From contig JAJQAP010000026.1 in the NCBI GenBank assembly GCA_021203745.1, positions 1 to 12,468 of the forward strand: a stretch of DNA of 12,468 nucleotides, given 5' to 3'. The notes below the pieces were generated by a model, which was not told where the DNA came from, searched no databases, and saw only the letters and a program-made list of their open reading frames with translations. This DNA is from Coprobacillus sp. GTDB lineage: Bacteria > Bacillota_I > Bacilli_A > RFN20 > CAG-826. Position numbers and translations under genes: made by a program. Shown piece after piece: positions 8,201 through 12,468 of the stretch. Position 1 is the first letter of the stretch. The number at the start of each line of letters is the position of its first letter.

Positions 8201-8824
8201 TCTAGATCTAAACTTCTCAACTTTATCCATTGGGAGGAGTTTCTTCCACTCCTCGTCATCAACAAATTCGACGTTTTGAATTTCATGGCTTGTTCTAAAA
8301 CCATCAAAGAAATGACAGACTGGGGTTTCTGCGTCTATTGCAATTAAATGGGCAACACTTGTAAGGTCTGCAATCTCTTGAACAGAATGGCTGCAAATCA
8401 TACAAATACCAGTTTGTCTTATAGAGTATATATCTTGATGATCACCAAAGATGGATAGGGATCTTGTGGCTAGACTTCTTGCGGAGACATGTAAAACCGC
8501 AGGAAGCATCTCACCAACCCATTTATAGATATTTGGGATCATAAGAAGGAGTCCTTGGCTGGCGGTATAGGTTGCGGCTAGGCTTCCACCTTGTAAAGCA
8601 CCATGTACACAACCTGCAGCGCCTGCTTCAGACTGCATTTCAACAACTTTCACTGTAGAATTAAAAAAGTTCTTTCTACCTTGGCTTGCATAAACATCGA
8701 TGTTTTCCGCCATAGGAGAAGAAGGAGTAATAGGATAGATACCCGCAACATCAATAAAATTATAGGACTCTAATGCCGCTGCGGTATTTCCATCCACCGA
8801 TAAAAAGGATTTTTTCACTGCCAT
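5288..8824 (-). CDS. nifJ: Pyruvate:ferredoxin (flavodoxin) oxidoreductase
   Basis: Full-length single-chain PFOR of 1178 residues, matching the family's usual size. It converts pyruvate and CoA to acetyl-CoA and CO2 and reduces ferredoxin or flavodoxin in the anaerobic cytoplasm. The N-terminal domain has YPITPSSPMAE with Thr33, Glu66 in EMQSEAGA and Arg116, the expected substrate and TPP residues. The CoA/gamma part has YGLGSDGTV (422-430) and DSRKAGGVT (455-463). Two ferredoxin-type clusters are held by Cys692/695/698/702 and Cys750/753/756/760; after the last Cys the usual Pro is Leu. The proximal cluster uses Cys820, 823, 848 and 1080. TPP binding is at GDGWGYDIGYGG (971-982) with the Mg-ligand stretch DTELYSNTGG (999-1008). 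A near-perfect AGGAGGTAAC lies before the ATG. It is monocistronic: promoter at 8869-8897, terminator at 5241-5269. No ferredoxin gene is nearby. Confidence 0.98.
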   Translation of the reverse strand: MAVKKSFLSVDGNTAAALESYNFIDVAGIYPITPSSPMAENIDVYASQGRKNFFNSTVKVVEMQSEAGAAGCVHGALQGGSLAATYTASQGLLLMIPNIYKWVGEMLPAVLHVSARSLATRSLSIFGDHQDIYSIRQTGICMICSHSVQEIADLTSVAHLIAIDAETPVCHFFDGFRTSHEIQNVEFVDDEEWKKLLPMDKVEKFRSRALNPHTHPVTRGGAENDDIYFQGREAQNEHYQHVIDVACKYFDEATRLTGRKYAPFTYYGAKDADRVIIAMGSVTETITEVIDELKDQKLGLIKVHLYRPFSVKHLIDVIPKSCKKIAVLDRTKEIGATGEPLYLDVVSALNQAGIKDIEVYGGRYGLSSKDTQPKDMKAVYDFLNNKPFNGFTVGINDDVTHLSIPVDDSFHINGDYTSCLFYGLGSDGTVSANKSSIKIIGDATHQYAQAYFAYDSRKAGGVTRSHLRFGKTPIHSTYYVTNADFISCSLDTYVYKFDMLSNLKDGGTFLLNTDMSEEELEKNLPNRFKAQLAEKHAKFYVIDANKIAGEIGMGRHTNTTLQASFFYLNQQIMPYDEAQHWMKKYAEKSYAKKGDDIVQMNYKAIDAGAEGLKEIKVNPDWIKLMPKGKTKLKGNDYFDSYVMEIGNLNGDNLPVSKFQEYELLDGTMQNDITFKEKRSIADRVPLWHKENCIQCNQCAFVCPHATIRPFLLDEAEMKKAPDIMKDDVLDAQGPSVKGLKFRIQVSPENCVGCGLCVSECLANKTGKIALEMVEAKSQFPQEEAADYLYKHTTYKSDKFNTDSVKGVGFLMPYMEVSGACAGCGETPYYRLVSQLFGKDMLVANATGCSSIYSGSTPLTPFCTDSDGQGPAWANSLFEDNAEYGYGMRIATNNKLQHVTEILQAAKERDTVSDELKATIDEYFANIKNRSAVREIVPRLVNLVKKSKDKEIKEVLQYERDLQDKSVWIIGGDGWGYDIGYGGLDHVIANEEDVNIMIFDTELYSNTGGQASKSSQTGSINRFTSAGKTTPKKNLALIAMSYGNVYVAQISLGANPTKAIKALKEAESYDGPSLIICYAPCANHGIKGGLTNSIAQEKKAVDCGYFPIFRYDPRKAAEGKPALEIDCKEPDYSKFRDFIMSETRYSQLPKVNPENAEKLLTECEEYAKDRFERIKKFGL

Positions 8825-8831
8825 ATTTGTT

Positions 8832-8839
8832 ACCTCCTA
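8832..8839 (-). promoter_or_regulatory. Strong ribosome binding site of nifJ
   Basis: The minus strand reads CTAGGAGGTAAC about 6 nt before the nifJ ATG at 8824, nearly a full anti-16S match. It fixes the start and suggests high translation, as expected for a central metabolic enzyme. Confidence 0.85.
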
Positions 8840-8866
8840 GTAACAATATCTAAATTAGTTCACCTA

Positions 8867-8897
8867 TAAGTATATATATACTTAACTAATCATTCAA
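8867..8897 (-). promoter_or_regulatory. nifJ promoter with overlapping 18-nt palindrome
   Basis: On the minus strand TTGAAT (8892-8897) and TATACT (8869-8874) are separated by exactly 17 nt. A perfect palindrome TAAGTATATATATACTTA (8867-8884) covers the -10 and half the spacer. A start near 8862 gives a leader of about 38 nt containing the strong ribosome binding site. The palindrome is placed where a repressor would block RNA polymerase; no regulator is known for it. TTAGTT (8855-8860) and AACTAA (8884-8889) are a second, off-centre inverted pair. Confidence 0.6.
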
Positions 8898-8932
8898 GGA
8901 GAAATTAAAGGCACTAAATAAAGAATATAAAG

Positions 8933-8957
8933 AAAAAATCAGTGTAATAACACTGAT
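8933..8957 (-). terminator. Intrinsic terminator after galU
   Basis: On the minus strand ATCAGTGT (8950-8957) pairs with ACACTGAT (8938-8945) around a 4-nt loop, an 8-bp perfect stem, followed directly by T6 (8933-8938, the last stem base shared). It ends the galU operon and insulates nifJ from it. Confidence 0.9.
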
Positions 8958-8986
8958 AGGGTCTCTTGAATTAGAATACGTAGTTT

Positions 8987-9850
8987 CTATTTAAGGTTAA
9001 GACTCTTAATATAGCCTTTTACATCCTCTCCTATATCATCTCTTTCAATTGATAAGTCAATGACCGCTTTTACATAGCCTAACTTATCCCCAATATCATA
9101 ACGATTACCGATAAAGTCATAAGCATAAAGTTTATCAAGTTTAGTTAAGGCATCGGTTAACTGGATCTCATCACCTGCGCCTGGCTCAGTTCTTTCTATA
9201 CATTCAAAGATATCTTTAGTTAAAACATATCGACCTAGTGCGGCGTAGCAACTTGGTGGATTATCTTTTGGTTTTTCTACCATCCCTTTAACTTCAATGA
9301 GTCTACCATCAACTTTTCCTGGTTTAATGATGCCATATTTAGAGGTAACAGATTTATCCACAGTTTGCACTCCTAGAATTGGATAACCCACTCTATTATA
9401 GGCATCAATAAGTTGTTTGCAAACTGGGTCAGAGTCCTTAGTGATAATAAGGTCATCTCCAAGAATTACCACAAATGGATCATCTCCTAAATAATCCTTT
9501 AATGAGTAGATTGTATATCCTAAACCTTTAAGATCGTTAAGTTCCACAATAGTGACTTTACATAACGTTGTAGCGTATCTTATTGCCTTGGCAAGTTCAG
9601 GATGACCCTTTTTAGTAAGATAATCTTCGTAGTATTCATTTCTTTCAAAAAATCTGCAAATCTCTGTTTTTTCTTTTAAAATCGGGATTATAACCTCTTC
9701 TATACCAGAAGCCACAGCTTCCTCAACGAGATATTCAAGAGTGGGTTTATCCACAATTGGAAACATCTCTTTAGCTACACCCTTAGTGACAGGTAAAAAG
9801 CGGGTTCCTAGCCCTGCCGCGGTTATCACTGCTTTTTTGATTGTGGCCAT
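8987..9850 (-). CDS. galU: UTP--glucose-1-phosphate uridylyltransferase
   Basis: The 287-residue protein matches GalU in length and motif order. It makes UDP-glucose from UTP and glucose-1-phosphate in the cytoplasm, feeding glycolipid, capsule or teichoic-acid-type synthesis. AAGLGTRFLP (11-20) is the nucleotide-binding loop, with KEMFPIVDKP (27-36) next. GDD (131-133) holds the metal-binding Asp, YGII is at 172-175, VEKP (191-194) holds the catalytic Lys, and GDEIQLTDA (226-234) and GNRYDIGDK (248-256) follow. Two spots depart from common GalU: the usual GLGHAV segment is GLGYTI (109-114), and the usual VTGRxKxxIExHFD segment reads IPILKEKTEICRFFER (55-70). It is probably still a GalU but a divergent one; another nucleotidylyltransferase specificity is less likely. 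The start lies 2 nt after the upstream gene's stop, implying translational coupling. It ends in TAG before a strong terminator. Confidence 0.93.
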   Translation of the reverse strand: MATIKKAVITAAGLGTRFLPVTKGVAKEMFPIVDKPTLEYLVEEAVASGIEEVIIPILKEKTEICRFFERNEYYEDYLTKKGHPELAKAIRYATTLCKVTIVELNDLKGLGYTIYSLKDYLGDDPFVVILGDDLIITKDSDPVCKQLIDAYNRVGYPILGVQTVDKSVTSKYGIIKPGKVDGRLIEVKGMVEKPKDNPPSCYAALGRYVLTKDIFECIERTEPGAGDEIQLTDALTKLDKLYAYDFIGNRYDIGDKLGYVKAVIDLSIERDDIGEDVKGYIKSLNLK

Positions 9851-9852
9851 AA

Positions 9853-10275
9853 TTACTTTTTCTTTCTTTCCGCTTGCTCAGCATTTATGAGTTTCTTTAA
9901 CACTCTTAAATCATAATCAGAGAGTTCATAGTTTTTTATAAACATGCCATTAGAAGTCATATTCTTAAAGATGAAGTCATTAATTGATTCATACTGACTA
10001 AGCTCTTTTTTAGTGACAACATCTTCTTTATTTATGATTGGTTTTGAGTTTAAAGATAACTCTTCTATATAATCCTCAAGTGGTTTTTCTAAATCTCTAA
10101 GGTTATATTCATAGTCCATTGTCACCATCGGTTCAAAGTAAGAAAAGAATTCACTGACTACTTCTGGATAGTAACCTAAAAGTTCGGATAGTTTATCCGC
10201 GGTTACATAATTACCTTTACACTTTTTAAGTGCACTTAAATACTTTCTTGCTTGGCTTAAAGATGGGTTTTTCAT
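9853..10275 (-). CDS. Small Rex-N-terminus-like winged-helix protein
   Basis: A 140-residue protein without a firm family name. Residues 6-60 resemble the DNA-binding N-terminus of the redox repressor Rex: a helix (SQARKYLSALKKC), then a helix-turn-helix (VTADKLSELLGYYPEVVSEFF), then YFEP and a wing-like turn ending in YEYNLRDLEK, which parallels the Rex 'SYFG...GYNV' segment. The NAD-binding Rossmann domain of Rex (total length about 210) is absent; instead there is an acidic linker and a C-terminal helical part (90-140) ending in RKKK. It could bind DNA without sensing NADH directly, or be an unrelated helical adaptor. It precedes galU by 2 nt, in one operon, so the two are probably functionally linked. 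It follows tRNA-Lys; TAAAAT ends 6 nt before its ATG with no Shine-Dalgarno, suggesting a leaderless mRNA. Confidence 0.72.
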   Translation of the reverse strand: MKNPSLSQARKYLSALKKCKGNYVTADKLSELLGYYPEVVSEFFSYFEPMVTMDYEYNLRDLEKPLEDYIEELSLNSKPIINKEDVVTKKELSQYESINDFIFKNMTSNGMFIKNYELSDYDLRVLKKLINAEQAERKKK

Positions 10276-10281
10276 ACTTAT

Positions 10282-10309
10282 ATTTTATAATTTTATAAAA
10301 TTATTGCAA
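10282..10309 (-). promoter_or_regulatory. Putative promoter of the Rex-like gene and galU
   Basis: On the minus strand TTGCAA (10304-10309) and TAAAAT (10282-10287) are 16 nt apart. The predicted start coincides with the A of the ATG at 10275, and no Shine-Dalgarno precedes that ATG. It lies just past the tRNA-Lys 3' end, so the operon need not depend on tRNA read-through. Confidence 0.5.
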
Positions 10310-10322
10310 ATAGATATAAAAA

Positions 10323-10398
<76 letters not shown>

Positions 10399-10412
10399 AT
10401 CACTAGTTAATT

Positions 10413-10441
10413 ATTTTATTAAAAGATTAGATAAAGTGCAA
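10413..10441 (-). promoter_or_regulatory. tRNA-Lys promoter
   Basis: On the minus strand TTGCAC (10436-10441) and TAAAAT (10413-10418) are 17 nt apart, with a predicted start about 8 nt before the mature 5' end at 10398. It begins 5 nt after the hepT stop, where no terminator is visible. The TAAAAT box at a gene that must have a promoter supports the same box elsewhere in the window. Confidence 0.7.
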
Positions 10442-10445
10442 TTGT

Positions 10446-10790
10446 TTACTTGCTTTGTAAAAGATTATCAACCCATGATTGTAATTTTGGTATATCTCTA
10501 TGAATTGTATCGACAATTATTTGGAGGTCAACATCGCCATAATCGTGAACAATAATGTTTCTTAATGTTATGATTCTACTCCAGGGGATTTCTGAATGTT
10601 GTTTTCTAAAACTAGACGATAAATGATTTACAGCCTCTCCGATGTTGCTTATATCCAAAAGAATACTATTAAAAAGATTCCTATCCTCGCAAATTTGTGT
10701 ATCTGTATATGTATTGGCGTTTTCAATTATAAAACCACAATAAACGAATATTTGTTGTAAGTAATATTCATCAGTTTTAACATTATCCAT
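10446..10790 (-). CDS. hepT: HepT-like ribonuclease toxin (HEPN, type VII TA)
   Basis: A HepT/DUF86 family HEPN protein of about 114 residues. The hallmark Rx4HxY motif is intact as RNIIVHDY (Arg77, His82, Tyr84 from this start). In studied HepT/MntA pairs this motif is the RNase active site, and the partner nucleotidyltransferase silences it by adding AMP to the Tyr. The helices before it (SILLDISNIGEAVNHLS) fit the HEPN fold. Two ATGs are possible: 10805, overlapping the antitoxin gene by 23 nt, or 10790, overlapping by 8 nt (ATGGATAA). The second is chosen for the compact overlap and family length, but neither has an ideal ribosome binding site. It is downstream of and translationally coupled to the MNT antitoxin gene. 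It should act in the cytoplasm. Confidence 0.9.
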   Translation of the reverse strand: MDNVKTDEYYLQQIFVYCGFIIENANTYTDTQICEDRNLFNSILLDISNIGEAVNHLSSSFRKQHSEIPWSRIITLRNIIVHDYGDVDLQIIVDTIHRDIPKLQSWVDNLLQSK

Positions 10791-11262
10791 AAATTTTAAT
10801 ACCATCCTTCATAATTTCATCGAAGACAAATGATGGGTCTTTTAAAAAGTTTCTTGTATTTAATAGATCAATCTTCTTATATAACCTGTCGTATAAGTCA
10901 CTATAGATACCAGCATAATCAAGACCAGTTAGTGGCGTTTTGATGAAAAGATCAACATCGCTATCCTTTGTGGCATATCCTTTTGCATAACTACCAAATA
11001 GATAGACATAGTCTACATCATATTGAGAAAGAACTTCTTGACAAACATTTTTGATATATTTAATCGTTAATACCTGCTCTTCCCTCATCTGTTTTATGTA
11101 ATTATGAATCATATCCATCAATGAATCGTATTTAAAAGAACCAATCTTGCTCGGATCGTTCTCGTAGTTTTGATATGTCCGTAAAGGCATATTAAACATT
11201 ACGGATGCTTCTGCTTGTGTTAAATTACTTTCTGTTCTTAATTCTTTTAATGTCATTTCCAT
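10783..11262 (-). CDS. mntA: MNT-domain nucleotidyltransferase antitoxin with N-terminal HTH domain
   Basis: A 159-residue fusion. Residues 4-56 look like a helix-turn-helix of the XRE/Cro type (LKELRTESNLTQAEASVMF, then PLRTYQNYENDPSK). Residues 60-159 are a minimal nucleotidyltransferase domain with the GSx10DxD signature, LFGSYAKGYATKDSDVDLFI: Gly90-Ser91, Asp102 and Asp104, with Asp132 (KKIDLL) as the third metal Asp. Known MntA proteins are often this NT domain alone; here the HTH adds a probable autorepressor role. It should AMPylate the Rx4HxY tyrosine of the downstream HepT. The start at 11262 has AAGG 8 nt upstream and is preferred to Met3. The promoter and inverted repeats are at 11263-11323. 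Confidence 0.9.
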   Translation of the reverse strand: MEMTLKELRTESNLTQAEASVMFNMPLRTYQNYENDPSKIGSFKYDSLMDMIHNYIKQMREEQVLTIKYIKNVCQEVLSQYDVDYVYLFGSYAKGYATKDSDVDLFIKTPLTGLDYAGIYSDLYDRLYKKIDLLNTRNFLKDPSFVFDEIMKDGIKIYG

Positions 11263-11323
11263 ATTGCGTGCCTTGCATTAATTATATGTCATTATTGCTT
11301 GTTGTCAAGAGCCAATACGCAAT
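11263..11323. repeat. Inverted 7-mers flanking the mntA promoter (candidate operators)
   Basis: ATTGCGT (11263-11269) lies immediately before the start codon and its exact complement ACGCAAT (11317-11323) lies just upstream of the -35. A third near copy, ATTGCTT (11294-11300), sits in the promoter spacer, 31 nt or about three helical turns from the first. Binding by the antitoxin's HTH domain is inference. Confidence 0.5.
11281..11308 (-). promoter_or_regulatory. Near-consensus promoter of the mntA-hepT cassette
   Basis: On the minus strand a perfect TTGACA (11303-11308) and a perfect TATAAT (11281-11286) are 16 nt apart. The start is predicted near 11274, giving a leader of about 12 nt. So strong a promoter on a toxin-antitoxin pair implies tight repression, matching the HTH in the antitoxin. 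Confidence 0.85.
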
Positions 11324-11325
11324 TA

Positions 11326-11757
11326 TTATTGATCAATATTTCCATATTCTCTTATCATAGCTTTTTCGGTAATAACCCACTGCTTCCCATATTTAAAGAC
11401 ATCTTGACCATACTTTAGTTTGCCATAGGATACCGCTTTACGAAGAGTGCTCTCGTTAAGTCCCCATAAGTCGGTGGCGTCTCTAAAGGACATGATTCCT
11501 TTAAATGGGCAAGGTACTTCCTCTCCATTCTCATAAATAGAATCACAAGATAAGTCAATCTCATCATTCCAAATAAGGGCAATCCCCCCTACGGATACAT
11601 GGACCTGTTTAAATAGGTTTGGATCTTCTAACTGTTTAAAAATAGGAGCCTTATTAAACATCCTTTTTACATCATAAATTTTATATTCACCATTATGAAA
11701 ATACACTCCAACACGAAGATCTTCTAATGGTTCTACTGCCTTAATTCGATAATGCAT
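11326..11757 (-). CDS. DUF2442 domain protein with C-terminal HTH
   Basis: A 143-residue two-domain protein. Residues 5-78 match the DUF2442 pattern (RIKAVEPLEDLRVGVYFHNGE, then DVKRMF, VHVSVGGIALIWNDEIDLS with the conserved Gly-Ile-x-Trp-Asn-Asp-x-Asp-Leu). Residues 88-138 form an HTH (MSFRDATDLWGLNESTLRKAVSYGKL, then GKQWVITEKAMIREYG) of a type often found as a stand-alone 'helix-turn-helix domain' in Bacillota. DUF2442 proteins are regularly encoded next to DUF4160 proteins, as here, and the pair is thought to be a toxin-antitoxin-like module; which member is the toxin is not settled to my knowledge. The HTH makes this the likely DNA-binding autorepressor and antitoxin. A strong AAGGAGG precedes the ATG, and the gap to the upstream stop is 11 nt, so the two genes form one operon. 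No terminator follows it. Confidence 0.85.
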   Translation of the reverse strand: MHYRIKAVEPLEDLRVGVYFHNGEYKIYDVKRMFNKAPIFKQLEDPNLFKQVHVSVGGIALIWNDEIDLSCDSIYENGEEVPCPFKGIMSFRDATDLWGLNESTLRKAVSYGKLKYGQDVFKYGKQWVITEKAMIREYGNIDQ

Positions 11758-11768
11758 ATCTTGCCTCC

Positions 11769-12023
11769 TTAACTTAATGGTTCAATTTTCTTAAAGTCCT
11801 GACTATCCCATATTTCTTGTAACTCTTCTTTATGAATAGTTACCCATGATTGCACTAACTTCAATTTAGAACGTGGAAACTTCCCTTCTAAATGTCTAGA
11901 CTCATTTATTGACACACAGCATTCATATCCTCCAAAGAAAGCATGAACATGAGGGGGATCGTGTTCATCGTCAATAAAATGCATAAATATGGATATCCCA
12001 TAAAATCTAGAAATATTAGGCAT
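11769..12023 (-). CDS. DUF4160 protein, partner of DUF2442
   Basis: A compact 84-residue cytoplasmic protein of the DUF4160 family. The family signature is clear: PNISRFYGI, a hydrophobic strand, then DEHDPPHVHAFFGGYE with His21, Pro24, His25 and His27, followed by ALxxG-like GKFP and a C-terminal helix (LVQSWVTIHKEELQEIWD) with the usual Trp-x-x-x-His-x-x-Glu-Leu. The length matches the family. The biochemical activity is unknown; the conserved His pair could bind metal or act in catalysis. It is the first gene of a two-gene cassette with the DUF2442-HTH protein. An AAAGGAGG lies 5 nt before the ATG. The nested inverted repeat at 12038-12085 lies in its promoter region and suggests regulation by its HTH partner. 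Confidence 0.88.
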   Translation of the reverse strand: MPNISRFYGISIFMHFIDDEHDPPHVHAFFGGYECCVSINESRHLEGKFPRSKLKLVQSWVTIHKEELQEIWDSQDFKKIEPLS

Positions 12024-12037
12024 TAAGCCTCCTTTCT

Positions 12038-12085
12038 AGGTTTTACATTATTAGTCTATCACTATATAGTGATATTGTAAAACCT
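12038..12085. repeat. Nested palindromes upstream of the DUF4160 gene (candidate operator)
   Basis: AGGTTTTACA (12038-12047) and TGTAAAACCT (12076-12085) are perfect inverted copies. Between them lies a perfect 18-nt palindrome, TATCACTATATAGTGATA (12057-12074). On the minus strand TTTACA (12076-12081) and TAGACT (12053-12058), 17 nt apart, could be -35 and -10, placing the inner palindrome in the spacer. This is typical of an autorepressed cassette; the DUF2442-HTH protein is the obvious candidate binder. Confidence 0.65.
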
Positions 12086-12170
12086 TTTACTTATATTTAT
12101 ATAAATAGACAAGTAGTTTGAAAAAGTTCCCAATTTTTTAAAAAAAATTAAATATTTTACATATTTAACA

Positions 12171-12176
12171 TATAAT
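12171..12176 (+). promoter_or_regulatory. Perfect -10 box for the lipoprotein gene
   Basis: TATAAT ends 8 nt before the ATG at 12185. A predicted start near 12183 leaves a 2-nt leader or none. Only a weak TTTAGG lies between. The -35 region is AT-rich and poor (TTAAAT at 17-nt spacing). Confidence 0.45.
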
Positions 12177-12184
12177 TTAGGTAT

Positions 12185-12468
12185 ATGAGACATAATAAGT
12201 TAATCTTACTATCTATAAGTTTATTTGCTTCTATTGGAATATTATCTAGTTGTAATAAGACTTTTAATATAGATGGAGACCTATTTCTAGTGGGTATAGG
12301 TAATTTTAATCCTAGTTTAAATTACGCATATAACGATGAGTATAAACTAGAGAAAGATAATGAGAATAACTGCTACTACATAAAGAACGCTCCCTTTTAT
12401 GTTGGTGATACCTTTAAAGTGGACTCGATAGAGTCAACGATTAACATAACATATAACGAGACTTCAGA
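12185..12468 (+). CDS. Secreted lipoprotein, N-terminal part (runs off the window)
   Basis: Open frame from ATG 12185 through the last base of the window, 94 complete codons with no stop. The first 22 residues are a classic lipoprotein signal: MRHNK, then hydrophobic LILLSISLFASIGI, then lipobox LSSC with Cys23 as the lipidated residue. After maturation the protein starts CNKTFNIDGDLFLVGIGNF. The pattern 'LVGxGxx...YKLEKD...CYYI...VGDTFKV' resembles small beta-sandwich repeats of secreted carbohydrate-binding or surface proteins, but too little is present to assign a family. The gene diverges from the DUF4160 cassette across 161 nt of AT-rich DNA. The lack of a good Shine-Dalgarno with TATAAT 8 nt upstream suggests a leaderless mRNA. 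Confidence 0.75.
   Translation, partial: MRHNKLILLSISLFASIGILSSCNKTFNIDGDLFLVGIGNFNPSLNYAYNDEYKLEKDNENNCYYIKNAPFYVGDTFKVDSIESTINITYNETS

Noticed and set aside
8855..8889. Rex operator upstream of nifJ
   Set aside because: GTTCACC resembles half of a TTGTGAAnnnnTTCACAA site, but there is no matching second half.

Overview
The window is AT-rich bacterial DNA, most likely from a low-GC Bacillota lineage, perhaps an uncultured Erysipelotrichales, RF39 or Acholeplasma-like gut anaerobe. This rests on strong AGGAGG-type ribosome binding sites at several genes, tRNA genes with an encoded CCA end, intrinsic terminators, a lipoprotein signal peptide and an oxygen-sensitive pyruvate:ferredoxin/flavodoxin oxidoreductase. 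TGG encodes Trp and one gene ends in TGA, so the standard bacterial code is assumed. The exact taxon cannot be read from this window.

Layout: almost everything is on the minus strand; the two plus-strand genes are the esterase and the partial lipoprotein. From the left: tRNA-Pro(GGG); two tandem paralogous 8-TM membrane proteins of unknown function, each built from two copies of a 'helical domain plus four TM' unit; a P-loop kinase-like protein; a small unrecognised basic protein; a divergent plus-strand alpha/beta-hydrolase; a shared bidirectional terminator; nifJ, the largest gene; galU, preceded by a small Rex-N-terminus-like protein and 2 nt from it; tRNA-Lys(CTT); a HepT/MNT toxin-antitoxin pair whose antitoxin carries an added HTH domain; a DUF4160/DUF2442-HTH pair; and the start of a plus-strand lipoprotein gene.

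How genes work together: nifJ supplies acetyl-CoA and reduced ferredoxin or flavodoxin, and galU supplies UDP-glucose for glycan or glycolipid synthesis. They are separate transcription units, split by a strong terminator after galU and a promoter with an overlapping palindrome before nifJ. From 10446 to 12023 two toxin-antitoxin-like two-gene cassettes lie back to back, each with palindromic or inverted-repeat DNA at its promoter, as expected for autoregulation. No insertion sequence, CRISPR array or phage gene is visible.

The most interesting items are the four-copy repeat architecture of the two membrane proteins, the Rex-like HTH protein coupled to galU, the operator-like DNA at the two TA cassettes and nifJ, and a recurring arrangement in which a -10-like box ends 6 to 8 nt before an ATG, mostly without a clear Shine-Dalgarno, suggesting leaderless transcripts.
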